Source: Cytospora piceicola (Eukaryota > Ascomycota > Sordariomycetes > Diaporthales > Cytosporaceae). From it: 64,000 bases of DNA. Shown piece after piece: positions 23,681-37,132 of the stretch. The translations under genes were made by a program, and so were the position numbers. Each line of letters opens with the position of its first letter. Position 1 is the stretch's first letter. The stretch is taken from assembly GCA_023375675.1 (NCBI GenBank), contig JALQBC010000032.1:1-64000 (forward strand). The letters run 5' to 3'. The notes below the pieces were generated by a model. That model had not been told where the DNA came from. It made no database searches and worked only from the letters and a program-made list of their open reading frames with translations.

Positions 23681-23991
23681 TAGTAAGTAAGTAAGTTAGT
23701 AAGTAAGTAGGTTAGTAAGTTTACTAGTAAGTTAGGTAGTAAGTAAATTCGCTATTAAATAAGTAAATAAGTAAGTAGGTAAGTAAGTAAGTAAGTAAGT
23801 TAGTTAGTAAGTTAGTTAGTAGATTAGTTAATAAGTTAGTTAGTAAGTTAGTTAGTAAGTTAGTTAGTAAGTTAGTTAGTAAATTAGCTAGTAAGTAAAT
23901 TTGCTATTAAATAAGTAAATAAGTAAGTAAGTAGGTAGGTAAGTTTGCTAGTAAATTAGCTAGTAAGTAAATTAGCTATTAAGTAAGTAAA

Positions 23992-24032
<41 letters not shown>

Positions 24033-24571
24033 TAGTAAATTAATAATTTAGCTAGTAAGTTAGCTAGTTAATTAGCTAGTAAACTAGTTAATAAAGTAGC
24101 TAGTAATTTAGTTACTTAATTATTAAGTAATTAATTAACTAAATAACTAAGTAGGTTAGCTAATAAGTAAGTAAATTAATAAGTAAATATATTAGTAGGC
24201 GTATAAGGTATTATAAATACAATCGATTGTATAGTCTGTTAGTCTAGGTTATATATATCTTTTCTCTAGGTTTAAAGCTATCGTTAGGCCTAGTGTAGTA
24301 ACTTATTTATAGGCTAGGCGGCCTAACAGTTCTGCCGCCTTACCGGGGCGGTAAGCCTAACCGCCTGCTTAATCAGGCAGTATTTTTATAAAATAAGTAA
24401 ATAAGTAAGTAGGTAGGTAAGTAAATTAGCTAATAAATAAATTAGCTAATAAGTAAATAAATAAGTAAGTAAGTAAGTAACTAAGTAAGTTAGCTAATAG
24501 GTTAGCTAGTAAATTAACTAGTAAGTAAATTAGCTAGTAAGTAAGTTAGTTAGTAAGTAAGTAAGTTAGTT

Positions 24572-24617
<46 letters not shown>

Positions 24618-24898
24618 TTAAAAAGTAGTTAAATTAAATATAAGTAAGTAAATAAATAAGTTAATAAATACGTTACTTAGTTAATAATTAAGCTAGTAAA
24701 TAAGTAAGTAAGTAAAGTAAGCTAATAACCTAGTAATTATATTTATTAGTAAACACGTTAGCTAATAGATAAGTAAGTAAATAAGTATATATAATAGCTA
24801 TTAAATTTAACAAATAAATTAGTTAATAAGTAAATAAATATATAAATAAATAAGTAAATAAGTTAATAAATAAGCTAATAACTAAATAAGTAAGTAAA

Positions 24899-24935
<37 letters not shown>

Positions 24936-25001
24936 TAGCTAGTAAGTAAGTAAAGAAGTAAGTATATAGGTAAGTAAGTAAGTAAAGAAGTAAGTATAAA
25001 G

Positions 25002-25032
<31 letters not shown>

Positions 25033-25086
25033 GGTTAGCTAATATATTAGCTAGTAAGGTAGCTAGTAAGTTAGTTACTTAGTTAT

Positions 25087-25122
<36 letters not shown>

Positions 25123-25171
25123 TATATAAATTAGCTAATAAATTAGTTATTTATAAAGTAAATAAATAAAT
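23649..25171. repeat. GTAA-type array, left half of the long palindrome
   Basis: Impure GTAA, GTTA and AATA tetranucleotide repeats. A unique interruption at about 24180-24370 carries GC-rich hairpins (CCGCCTTACC paired with GGTAAGCC-type sequences). No open frame of interest is present on either strand. Confidence 0.9.
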
Positions 25172-25330
25172 ATTTCGCCGCTTAAGGCTGCGGAGGAGAC
25201 GATAGAGTAACGCCCTTTAGGCGTTACTCTATCGGATCTGGAGCAGCCTAAGCGGCGTATCTAGTTATTAAGTTTCCGACCCTTCCTAACAGAAGGCCTT
25301 CTCGGCAGGCGGTCCTACCGCCGTTCCCCA
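25172..25330. repeat. nested hairpin at the palindrome centre
   Basis: The outer stem pairs CGCCGCTTAAGGCTGC (25176-25191) with GCAGCCTAAGCGGCG (25243-25257). Inside, GATAGAGTAACGCC (25201-25214) pairs perfectly with GGCGTTACTCTATC (25220-25233) around a 5-base loop. Tetranucleotide arrays switch from GTAA on the left to TTAC on the right of this point. Confidence 0.88.
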
Positions 25331-26281
<951 letters not shown>

Positions 26282-26940
26282 CTATAGATAGAACCAGATT
26301 ACTGGGGTATCCCTCCCCGTCACGAAGCGGAAAGATCTCTTATCACATTAGACGAGACGGAAGTGCATGGGCTTCCCGCGGCCCCCAACCAATGACGACT
26401 AGGGCTGCTCCACGGCTCCCGTGCACGTGTAAGCTGCCTTGCCCCACTTGCTCGTCGTAGGTAGGGTGGTGTCACAGCTCACAAGGACCGTTGTACTGAA
26501 CTACCGGTACCAAGAGAGGAACGTTGTAATACTGTGGCCTTCGCCTATACGTACTGTAACAGACGGCTGTTACCGCCCTACCTTTCACACCAATACTCCA
26601 TATTTACTGGATATTCTGGTACTCTTGCATGAATCTGGGGCCAGAGAAGTTTGCAATACAACGGGGAGGATGCTGTAATCGACTGATCTCAGCTATGAGC
26701 TGAGGTGCTACAGTGACCTAGGTACATCGCTTCCAGGAGCCACGCCCAGAAATTTGCTTGAAGTTTCATACAATATCATGTGACATTGGGCATTGCGAGT
26801 ACAGAACGGTACCCGGAGCTCACGGAACAGGTAAGTCGTGCATCGGGCAGATCTGATTTTAGAAATCTGCTCACTGTCTCCTTGGCACTTGCAGGTTCAG
26901 TACGCCGTTTCAAACATTCATCAGCAAGGTGGTATCCATC
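26282..26940. other. intergenic right of the repeat block
   Basis: Base composition returns to normal immediately after copy D. I see only short unsupported frames here. Confidence 0.45.
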
Positions 26941-27645
26941 TCACTTGTATGATCCCATTAGCCAACCACGGCAAATGTTCTCCGGATGCTGTGAACCCTC
27001 AATCAGATTCTGTTTCCGGGGTATTTCGTGTGGACCACTGTGGACGAGCGCGTGGCGTGTCTCCGCTTTGCATATCTGGCTGAGCTCTTGGCCACCCGCA
27101 CGTTGGGGCCGTGTCGTCCTTCGAGCCCCAGATGTGAGCGGTTGGAACGCGGATCATCTTGATATGGGGTTCCAAACCAAGATATCTCGTCTCAACTGCG
27201 CTGTCAACACTTGCAAAATGCCGCATTTGAACGGCACTTTCTTTTCATGCTGTTGGAGCTCGGCCATGTACAGGGCAGCAAGGACAGCACGGCCAGAGAA
27301 GCCCATGACCGCATCAAATGGCCCCTCCATCAAGACGTACTCATGAAGCATCCTGGTAGCGTCATGAAAAGTCACGAGACTGCCAGGGTCGTAAAGCGCG
27401 TAGAAGGACTGTTTCGGCAGAGACAGTGCTTCAACACCTGGAGCATACGCCGGATCAGTTGCCAGAACCCATATTCCGACAGTGGAGGCAACTACCTGGA
27501 GACATGGGACATTGCAGAAGACACTCAACAAATTCGAAGTCATGTCTGGCCGCTGCCAGAAGATAACTGACATCATAAAGTCCCATTACTGTTGGTTCCA
27601 CTTTCATGGAGACACAGGACCCTCTTCTTCACGACCTGACCAAAA
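26941..27645 (-). pseudogene. decayed FSH1-family serine hydrolase
   Basis: Pieces of one alpha/beta hydrolase lie in order on the minus strand but in different frames. The N-terminal strand KKRVLCLHESGTNS is near 27620. A DFEFVE segment is near 27530. The APGVEALSLPKQSFYALYDPG block leads to the nucleophile region GPFDAVMGFSGRA (normally GFSQGA). VPTAHIWGSKDDT supplies the acid turn, and the catalytic-His block ALVHSGPHEIPR is near 27020. At least three frame changes cannot be explained by GT-AG introns, and no ATG precedes the first strand. FSH proteins act on small esters or release pathway products; this copy is almost certainly non-functional. The neighbouring genes are metabolic and receptor-like. 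Confidence 0.72.
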
Positions 27646-28397
27646 TAATGGGGTGACGGAATTGATAGGCTAGAATACTCCGCGAATAACAACCTGCCAG
27701 GATTGAAAGGGTCTCTCTTCGGTTGGAGCTTAGCTTTGCGATATGAAATTGCACTTGGCTGTTTCGACGCTGAAGACAACATGCCCGTCCCTTATAGCCG
27801 GCAAAGATTGTTTGTCACTGACTTGCAAAACTCCCTTGCTTCTCTTCAAGTAGTACACTTCTGCAGGTGGACCGAAGGCCCCACGCGGACCGAAGGCCCC
27901 ACGCTCACAGGTACCGATGCACAATCCTAGCAACTTGGAAGTTACATGCCGCTGGACACAGTTAGGGCCCGAGGTGAATCTATCCATGTTGCCGTCTGCA
28001 GTTGGTGTGCTGAGTATGTGTTGTAACTTGGTCAAGCGGGCCGTTCGGGTGCCATGCAGGCAAGCATGATATAGCACAGTGGGGTGCTCAAGTACAACCT
28101 CAAGGAAACGGTGTGCTTGGGGGCTCCAGCCGAATGCAACATGTATATATGAACTAAATCACTTCTATTTTTGTGTTTTACTGCGCCAAAGTCTGAGATC
28201 GTCGGCCTGGGAGCTTGGAGGACACACGGTGCCAGTAGCTCAGTTTTCAGATAATAGCTTCGGAGGGAATCCTCGACCAAGGCCACACCCCGGACATACT
28301 CGATTTTGGCTTGCGCTTTTCCTCCTTTTGTCAAGTATTCCTCTACTCGATATATTCGGCTCTCACGACCAAACTATCACCTGAACCCACACGCAAA
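27646..28397. other. intergenic, upstream of rhodopsin-domain gene
   Basis: It contains a 17-bp direct duplication of GGACCGAAGGCCCCACG (about 27870-27902) and presumably the promoter of the gene at 28398. Nothing else is assigned. Confidence 0.5.
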
Positions 28398-29895
28398 ATG
28401 TCCTCTGTGACCAGAGCTGCCACCTCAGCGGATCCGGACCTGGGTCCTCCACTCCGTGCGTACCTCATCTTCATGACTGTAATGGTCGTGATAGCAATTT
28501 GTCTGCGTTTCTGGTCGCGTAGTCTAGGGAAGCCGTCAAGAAACCAGCCACGCTTCATGTGGGATGATTGGGCCGCTTTAGCCTCGGCGGTATGTCCACC
28601 ACCGCCCCCCCCCGTCCATCGTCACCTATGTACTTGAGCCACGCGGTTGAGTATCAGATCGATGATCTGCCTGCCACATCTTACAGTACACGGCTTTCTA
28701 TGGGATCACTGACAACATTATTAGTGTGTTATTCTCGGTCAATTTGGCATGTCGTTCGAGCTGCTGCATTTGGGCTTTGGACACCATATTTGGATGCTGC
28801 CCAGTGAAAACCTTGGGCCCTTCCTGAAGATCTTATTTGCGATGTACTTCATTGTTTATACGGGAGTCTGCCTGGCAAAGACCTCTGCGTTATTCTTCCT
28901 TGGTCGCATTTTCCCTCGATTTACAAGTCCGACTTGGTTCACTGTCGGGGTGGCCGTCACTCACTTTCTAAATGCCGCATGGCTTATGGGTATGGGCTTT
29001 GGGACAGCTTTTAATTGCAATCCCGTCGCGAAGAACTGGAATACGAGTCTCCCCGGGCAGTGTGGTCCAGCGAGCTCGATTTGGATTGCGAGCGTGGTAC
29101 CTAGCGTGTTCATCGACCTGCTCATTCTTATCCTCCCGATACCGAGGATCTGGGCTATCCAAATGAGCCATTCGCGGAAAGTTGGACTTTCAGTTGTATT
29201 CGTCCTCGGATACCTGTGAGTTTTCCACGGAACAAAGATGGAATTCTGCTGAAGATTGTACTGACTCTCCACGTTTGCTACCGTTAGTGCTGTTGTTGTC
29301 TCTGTTGGCCGTATGATCACAGTCTTGAAGTCCGTCGACGCAATCAACAATGATTTTAGTTGTAAGATGCATCACTACCTCTTCAACCTTGTGTGGCTGA
29401 TTCTGATGCTTCGAATACGCAGATATGGGTATGGCAGACGTGTACTGGGTCTCCACAGAGGGGCCAGTCATCCTCCTAAGTGTATGCCTTCCCCCTTTGT
29501 TACCCCTTGGCCGCCACATCAAGGCCAATTACCTATCGCCTATGGCAAGCTCGATATCCCGAACCCGATTGAGGAACGGTAGTTCTAGTGGCCGATTCAG
29601 GAGCCACACTGGTGACTTCTTAGCTGGCACGCCATCAGTCTACCGAGGGGCGGATTTGGAGCAAGCACAACAGTCTACGACGAAGCTTTTCCCTTCTAGA
29701 AGAGAGTTGGAAAGCCTACACAAAATCCCCAGTCCAGAGGATACTCGAAGCGACTCGCCACGACTGACGCAGCCTCAAATCCACTACGCGGCTCGGGTCA
29801 AAAGCACCGACAACACTACTAGTGCTCCTCTGGCTGTGCCAGAATGCTCCATCCGCGTAGACAGTGATTTCATAGTCAGTCCTCGACCTTGGTAA
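28398..29895 (+). CDS. fungal rhodopsin-domain (PTH11-like) membrane protein, paralog 1
   Basis: Four exons, 28398-28589, 28725-29215, 29288-29361 and 29423-29895; 1230 bases, 409 residues. It shows the family's multi-helix core: a first helix near residues 22-40, the WDDWAALAS motif, the NPVAKNWNTSLPGQC motif (Cys/Trp/Pro conserved) in the extracellular loop, the DLLILILPIPRIW helix, and the late EGPVILLSVCLPPLLPLGRH block. A hydrophilic Ser/Thr/Arg-rich tail of about 110 residues follows. It is probably a plasma-membrane receptor-like protein of unknown ligand. Splice positions and phases match exactly those of the convergent paralog at 31165-32584. The ATG chosen directly precedes the conserved N terminus. 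Confidence 0.85.
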
Positions 29896-31164
29896 AGACA
29901 GCACCGATCATAAGTCGAAGACTGGGGCACGGAAGGCAAAGAATCATTGCACATCTCACATATCAAGTTTCGCATTTGGATCTGTGGTCGGGGGCGGACA
30001 ACCTAACCCCAGATCGGCGGCAGCTTCATGTTTATATACTGTGCGACAACTCATGGAATTCATCTTTATTAAATGCCCATATATCCGTTTTTCCCGCAGT
30101 GGTTCGCGGGATCGCAAAGATGGTAATCTAGTTGATAAAGTGTGCACGATCCACACGTGCAATTTAAACTGATCAGCCATCTCATACACTCACCCGGGGT
30201 TGGGACAATTTTCGGACGTATGAAGGTTGGCAAGTTGTGAAAGGTCAAAGTGGAAGTTATTTGTATGAGGATGATATGGTCAGTGGTGTCCGCAATAGAG
30301 ACTCTCGGAATATGCTTTCACTTTGCAAATGCCCAATCCGGTAACGTATTCCACTTACGCTTTGAATTGTGTACGAAGGTCACGGTATATAAGATGGTGG
30401 GGGAGATGAGGAAACACTTGAAAATAGGCAGTTGGGTGTAAGTCCTTGATATTAGAGGTAATAATTCAAGGTCGTGAGCCTGAGGGAAGGGAAGGCCCCT
30501 ATATATAGTTGTTTAGGTAGGTCGACCTGACGGCAGTTAGGTGACCCTGCAGGCCTGATATTATTAATTATACAGATTACTAGAAACTTGAATATAACCT
30601 CATACTCTCTTCGCACCACTTATAATGGCGTTTCGCTCCCCATTCAATTAGTCCGGACTCTGATTCTTGGAAGGTGAGGGAGGAAGCTCTGTTTAGCGTG
30701 CATGACAGGCCCCTCCGTTCGAATAGATTCCCAGGGTTGGAAGCGATGGCCGGTTGATACTTGGATACTTAGGTATTCAGGTAAGTATCCACCATACCTG
30801 TTGCTGATACCCCGACACCAGAATTCTGCATAGTCAAAAGGAGACCGGGCCGCGACCATAGCCACGATAACTCCACGGTGTCCATTCACCTGCCCAGGTG
30901 GGCAATTGGAAGCGTGAACCTGACAATCATACCTCTGACAGTATTATGTTCCATGGATGACTTTATCAACTCCAGATGTGATTTCTATATGTACTTTTGC
31001 TATCTATCAACCAAGCAATCCGGTAATTTAGTATCTTCCTTCCATTATCAAACATTGGGATCTTCGTAGTTGCGTGGCTCGACAATTGTTCAAAGGCTCA
31101 GTGCAGGCTCAAGTGTTCCATCTTGTTGACGAGATCTGAACACCTACATGAAATTGCGCGTGCC
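29896..31164. other. intergenic between convergent paralogs
   Basis: This separates the 3' ends of the two rhodopsin-domain paralogs. No recognisable gene or repeat lies within it. Short frames near 30250 and 30640 have no support. Confidence 0.5.
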
Positions 31165-32584
31165 TCAAGTATCCGTAACCCGAACATCGTCGTCAACCCG
31201 GATAGCATGCCTGGGTACGGTAGTTGGACTGCCGAGGGCTCCAGGATCTCCCACGTGTACATCCACTTGGTACTGGTCTAGACAGGGAGATGCCCGGCCT
31301 AACGAATCCTGGCTGCCGACGAAGCGAGGGCTATGCAGGCCATAGCCCTTCTCGGCCTGATGGATGGCCGAGCCCTCGATCGGGGCTGATATCAGAAGGG
31401 ACTCGTCGCCATATTCAACCGTAGCTGCAGCAAATTGTCTGCTGCTGCGCGTGTGGCTGTCACGACTCTTACGAGATTTGAGAACATCAGTGAGAAGTCT
31501 CGCCATCGGAGAAAAGTAGGTAGCCACTAAGTGACGGCCAAGAGGTAACATGGCAGGAAAGCAGACTCCCATGAGAGAGATTGTGGGCTCGGCCGTCAAC
31601 CAGTACACCACCGTGACGCCGCCGTCTGGGAAACAGTTAGTCATACAATTATCAGTCGCTGCTGCTTTCCAAGGGAACATCAGAAATTGACTCACATGTG
31701 AGATCCGTGTTTATGACATTCTGTGACTTGAACACTGTAATCAATCGGCCCAGGGACACAACAATGACACTACATGAAAAGTAAGCAACAAGCAGTGGGT
31801 TGGAGTTCAGGAGTTCTTCTTACCAGTATCCGAGTAAAAATACGATCGTGATTCCGACTTTCTGTCCCCAGCCCATGTGAAGGTACCAGAGCCTTGGAAG
31901 CGGGAGCAATAAGATGAAAAGGTCAATGGCGCTGTGGACGACGCCTCCGATGAACAGACTGCTTGTCGATCCACAATGTCCTGGAAGAGAGGTATTCCAA
32001 TACTTCGCAATAGGTTGACACATGAACAAGGTACCGAAGCAGATGCCAATAAGCCAGAGCAGGTTCAGAGCATGTCCTACCCAGAGACTGATATTGAACC
32101 ATTTGGGACTGGCTTGGGGAGGGAAGATGCGGCGGAGAAAGAGTAATGCGGACGCCTTTGTGAAGAACAAACTCGCATCATAGAGAAAATAGATGACGAA
32201 TTCGTCCTTGGCGACCCGAAGTATTTTGGAACTTGGCAGGACACTGAGATGGCGACCATATCCATCGTGGACCGCACTGAAGCAAACGCCTATCATGGCC
32301 AGAATCCATGGCTGACAGGAAACTATGTTAGAAAATTCCGGTGCAAGGATACTTCCCGATGTCCCGAGGTAGGCAATAAGGGTGGCAACTTGGGGGTAAC
32401 TTACCACAGCTGCTAATGCGAACCAGTCATCAAGGCCAAATCGTTGTTGATGTTTGGTTTGTGGCAGAATCAGACCACGGGACCAAAATCGGAGCGATAT
32501 TGAGAGCACTGTCAAGACCGTGAGGACGATGAAGAAGGCCTGCAAGGCAGGACCGCGATTTGCGGCTTCGTAGGCGAGATCCAT
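31165..32584 (-). CDS. fungal rhodopsin-domain (PTH11-like) membrane protein, paralog 2
   Basis: Four exons, 32584-32405, 32311-31824, 31769-31696 and 31625-31165; 1203 bases, 400 residues. The same landmarks as paralog 1 occur in the same order: LDDWFALAAV, AKYWNTSLPGHC, the IDLFILLLPLPRLW helix, and a GVCFPAMLPLGRH block before a hydrophilic tail ending RVTDT. Exon lengths (180, 488, 74, 461) parallel those of paralog 1 (192, 491, 74, 473), with intron phases 0, 2 and 1 in both. The frame extends upstream through TTG, but the first ATG is 32584. It is inverted relative to paralog 1, so the pair arose by duplication with inversion. Ligand unknown. Confidence 0.85.
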
Positions 32585-33880
32585 CTCGATGCTTGTTGTC
32601 GAAGTTGTGCTTCCTGACAAGAACTGGATCCAAAGCCAAGATATACAATGGGCAAGAATAGAATGACACCGTAATGAAAAACGAGAGACCGAAAGAACTT
32701 GATCGTCTTTACAGAATACTCAAGTGGGTTGCAAGATTCCCTTCGTCTAGGACTCTTCGTCGGAGCACATGGAGAATGTTCAATGTTGTCCGCATCAACC
32801 AGTCTCTCCACTGACGACTTATTACCTTTGGGTCAAGATTGTTGGTACTTCAGCCAGAAGACGCTCGGAAGCGAGTGTATGTACCAAAATACCCTGAGGG
32901 TCCATGGATGTTACATGATTGTGTCACAATCGGCACAAGATGTGGGAGACTGTAGACGCCACAACTGGCCATTCACGGACTTCTCTGGTCTCAAACATTA
33001 TAAATCATTGGAACAGGATGGGCAATAGACGCAAGTGTCGTTGCAATGTGAGGAGGCCCTGCAACGTGACCATATGTATATCACCTCTCTAAATGGATCG
33101 TCCCGCCCCGCACTGAGCCTCATGCCTGCAGCGGAGCCGGATTTTTCTTTTTCTTCTTTTTGTTTTGCACATGTGTCGCGCGCCGATTCAGGCATAGCAG
33201 GGTGAGCATAGATAGTACCATCTCTTACTCAGTGATTGTCGCTTCCCACCCCTGCCTGCAGATCGATGGAAACCAACATTGACCTGGCAGCCTGGCTCGG
33301 ATTCGGAAACAAGAATGCCTTATCTCCTGACTATTGGCACATGCTTCCTGAAGATCGTCGAAATGATTTGCATTGCACAGTGAATAATTACAGTTCAGCA
33401 GCATATTTGTTCGTATCTGTTCGTCATTTTGTTAACAAAGGGGCTGGGAGTGGGCAAGAAAGCAGGGAGGGTAGCATGGCTACCGTTACCAACGGCGCCC
33501 GGCCCATAAAACCGGCACCAACGTGCAGATGGTCCGTAACATGAACGCGGAGATGGCCCGCAATAACGGCGCCAAAGTGTAGATGATTGATAACAAGGTA
33601 ACGCCGGGGCAGCGGGGTCATGAAAGCATGCACAAGCTTGTGGAGCCCGTTACTCCCCTGGTGCCCCGTGCCTCCTTCAACCCGTCACAGCACCCCAACC
33701 TTGGCAGCCTTGAATTAAAGTCTGCCAAGTTTTCATCAGTTCCCGAACTCCTCTTGTGGTTCGGCACGTAGCTAGGCATATACGATTGATCCTTCAAGAT
33801 TCACTTTTCTCCCACCCGTGGACAACAAGGTTCTCAGCTAATCCATTGAGGCCACGCATCGCCGTCAACACCAAGGCGCC
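32585..33880. other. intergenic upstream of paralog 2
   Basis: Promoter side of the minus-strand gene, then unassigned sequence. Frames at 33236-33544 and 33424-33633 are short and show no domain. Confidence 0.45.
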
Positions 33881-34200
33881 ATGTCTTCCGCATCGGTCGT
33901 CCAGCCACCATAAAGCTCCTCCGATGCCAACATAATCCAAGGGATCTGTGTCGATGAGAAGCAAGATTCTCATGGATTTGGGCTTCAAGCCAACGGTAAA
34001 AATGGTCCCAAGATCGAACGCCACATCGTGGGTTTCAGGTGGCTCATCGTTGTCCTGTCGGTTTTGTCTTCAACTTTCCTGGATATGCTCGACAGCATGA
34101 TCACGACCAATGTTAGTCTAAGTATAATCGAGGATCTGGGAACCAGGTTGACATGCCTCCGTGGCTGTCCGTATCGTATCCAATGAGGGAGCACTTGAGG
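33881..34200 (+). pseudogene. N-terminal relic of an MFS transporter
   Basis: From the ATG at 33881 the frame meets a TAA after ten codons. It then continues as a hydrophilic N terminus into a first membrane helix typical of the MFS siderophore/trichothecene-pump type (FRWLIVVLSVLSSTFLDMLD, then NVSLSIIEDLG). The expected next block, MPPWLSVSYPM, follows but in a different frame, showing a single-base indel near 34150. Nothing of the remaining transporter is recognisable before the GMC gene at 34626. It appears to be a truncated, mutated remnant, perhaps of an exporter once linked to this region. Confidence 0.65.
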
Positions 34201-34625
34201 TGGGCGCGAATCACTTTTGGTTTGTCCCCAGCCTGTAGGTCATGATAGTTGCAGCACTATCACCACTCCATGGGCACGAGGATTTCAGAGCCTGTTACCA
34301 TGTACCTGATACGTGCTCTGCCTTGAGTGCCGCGTACCAAAAGGCCCACTTCGACCTGACATGCGGTTAATGTTTGAACCTCCAATCACAGTAACGACTC
34401 GGAACTTGCCAGCCAACATCCCCTTGGACAGGTCTGACAGGCTGCTCATCTGTGAATGACGGTTCCCAACTTCTCCGTTCTGCTTTTACCCACTCTGTTG
34501 TTCAAAGTAGATGAATCTTGCGATCTCAGCACAGATTCCTCAGCGATACCTCAAGAACCCCTATACGTCCTTAACTGAATTTCTTGACCTTTGACCCTTG
34601 CGGCAAAATCTTGAACTCTGCTACC
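34201..34625 (+). promoter_or_regulatory. upstream region of the GMC oxidoreductase
   Basis: About 425 bp between the MFS relic and the ATG at 34626, presumably holding promoter and leader. No specific site is recognised. Confidence 0.4.
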
Positions 34626-36781
34626 ATGGGCCTTTACACGAAGCTCCCGGACGAACTTGAAGATGTCGATGTCATCATCTTGGGAGGTATGCGTATTTCC
34701 CCGAGGGCTTGTCCGGCTTACCTGATGATCTTGCAAGTGACTTACTATTATCATTCCTAAACAGGAGGAGCTGCTGGTTGTGTCGTCGCGGCCAGGCTCT
34801 CTGACGCGGATCCGGATCTCTCGATCTTAGTGATTGAAGCTGGTCCAAATAATGAAACGCCCACTATCGAACACCCTGCGTTTTTCTTGTCGCATCTCGC
34901 CCCGGACAGCAAGACAAACCAGTTCCACATTACCAAGGGAGGCCCAGAAATAGCCGACAGAAAGCTTCTCCTGGCCACTGGTGCCGTCCTCGGGGGCGGG
35001 TCTTCCACCAATATGATGATGTATAGTCGGGCTCAGAGATCTGATTGGGACTTATGGAACACGCCCGGATGGTCGGCTAATGAAATTCTACCTTTCCTGA
35101 GGAAGGTAAGTCACATATTTGCACCCAAATGTACCTGAGATCCCTGAGAACAGCTAACATCTCGTTTCGTAGATCGAGACATACCACGGTGAGGATGCTA
35201 AGGGCGTTCATGGTCATGACGGCCCAATCCAGGTATCTCGTGGTACATACAGCTCACCTAGGATCGAGAATGAGTTCATCGCGGCAGCTGAAAAGCTCGG
35301 CTGGCCCGAGGTCCCAGATCTGTCTGACCTCGACTCAATCAATGCCGTGTGGCGAGCGAAGCGTTTCATCTCGCCCGATGGCAAGCGTCAGGATGCTGCA
35401 TCCTGCTATCTGCACCCGCGCCTCCGTGATGGAAAACACCCAAACCTCCACGTTCTTGTTGAAACGCAGGTTACGCGTATCCTGATCGAAAACAAGAAAG
35501 CTGTGGGAGCTGAGTTCCGTCGCAACCCCCTCTTCCATCCCGAGGCTGCTGAGGAGTCACCTCGTAACATCAAGGCGAGGAAGCTTGTCATTGCGTCCAA
35601 CGGAGCTTGTGGAACCCCTCTTCTCTTGGAGCGGTCTGGCGTTGGCGATTCTAAGGTCCTGGAGGGTGCCGGTGTTCCTGTGGTCGTCGACTTACCCGGG
35701 GTCGGGAAGGGGTACGAGGACCATCATTTCCTCAGCTACCCATACCTGAGCAACTTGTCCATCAACGACACAATAGATGGATTTATCCTTGGACGTATGG
35801 GAAGCTACGAGGATCTGATGAAGAGCAAGCACGAGATGCTAGGATGGAATGGCCAGGAACTTCAAGCAAAGGTTCGGCCGACCGACGCTGAGGTCGCCGC
35901 CCTTGGACCCGACTTTCAGAGCGCTTGGGATAGGGAATACAAGAACTACCCAGACAAGCCTTTGGTGGTGTTCACCGTGAACGGAGGGTGAGCATTACAA
36001 ATACAATTCTGCAAATATCATACCTAACAATGTCACAGATTTCCAGGCGACGTAAGCCTCGCCAGCGGTGACCCATGCCTCTCCGTGGCGGCCTTCACGG
36101 TCTATCCATTCTCCCGTGGGCATCTTCACATCACCGGTCCCGATTTAGGCGACCCAGTCGACTTCAAGACCGGTTTCTTCACAGATGAAGGCCAGATAGA
36201 CATCAAGAAGCATATTTGGATTTACAAGAAGCAGCGGGAGATAATACGACGCATGCCCAGTAAGACTTTCAGAGCCCTGTTTTCTCTCTTTCGACGATGC
36301 GTATCTCCGGAAGCGGAAATGGGTCGATTTGTCAAAGCTACTGCCGCTTTTTGAGAAGTAATCCCCAGGTCATATCTTGCTGATTCGAATTTCTGTAGTG
36401 TACCGAGGCGAGATGGCTCAATGCCACCCACCATTTGCTGCCGAGTCGAAAGCCGCAAGCATCAATCTCACCGAAGGCCCACTCCCTACTGACGTGCCCG
36501 ATATCGAGTACTCGGCCGAAGATGAAGTCGTTCTGGAGAAGTGGCTGCGGGAGAATGTGAGCACCACCTGGCACTCGCTCGGCACGTGCAAGATGCTTCC
36601 GCAGGATCAATTAGGTGTTGTCGATGCCAAACTTGGTGTCTATGGGGTCCAAGGCTTGAAGGTTGCCGATCTCAGCATTGCTCCGCGCAACGTGGCTGCG
36701 AATACCAATAACACGGCGTTGGCTGTTGGCGAGAGAGCGGCGGATATTTTCATCAGAGAGCTGGGTTTGGGCATCGAGTAG
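34626..36781 (+). CDS. GMC oxidoreductase, alcohol-oxidase-like
   Basis: Five exons, 34626-34686, 34765-35105, 35173-35987, 36039-36259 and 36399-36781; 1821 bases, 606 residues. The FAD-binding fold starts DVIILGGGAAGCVVAARLSD (residues about 14-33) and continues to the VIEAG glutamate. GMC signature 1 follows as ATGAVLGGGSSTNMMMYSR. The C-terminal catalytic region has STTWHSLGTCKM with the active His near 538, and ANTNNTALAVGERAAD, where the second catalytic position is Asn. The GVVDAKLGVYGVQGLKVADLSIAP stretch (split here by length) is characteristic of the methanol/short-chain alcohol oxidase branch. It oxidises an alcohol with O2 via FAD. No secretion signal is seen, so it is probably cytosolic or peroxisomal. 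No damage is seen. Confidence 0.9.
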
Positions 36782-37132
36782 GCCGGACATTATCCCACCT
36801 CGGGAGATGGGGATTTAACAAAACTTTCTCCTTTTTCGGTAGTCTCAATACATTCTTTGCCTCATGCCTCGAAAATTTTGGCTTGCCATTGAGATCATGG
36901 GGTTTCCTGATCAGCATAGACGACAATGCAGCAGGAAATCGGAAAATAAACAACGACAGAAGTCTGTTTTGGATGACTGACCACCTGGTCATGGGGTATA
37001 TTCAATTAATCATGAACGTAGTCCTCCAACGTCTTCTTCGTTATAACGTCGAATAGGCCTGTTATTAATCAATGCGCCCAGCCCCCCTCGAAATCACACT
37101 CCTGCCTTCGCTGTCAAGGAAGCAACAACCGC
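36782..37132. other. intergenic, convergent 3' ends
   Basis: Downstream region of the GMC gene (plus) and of the 93-residue gene (minus). No feature is seen. Confidence 0.5.
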
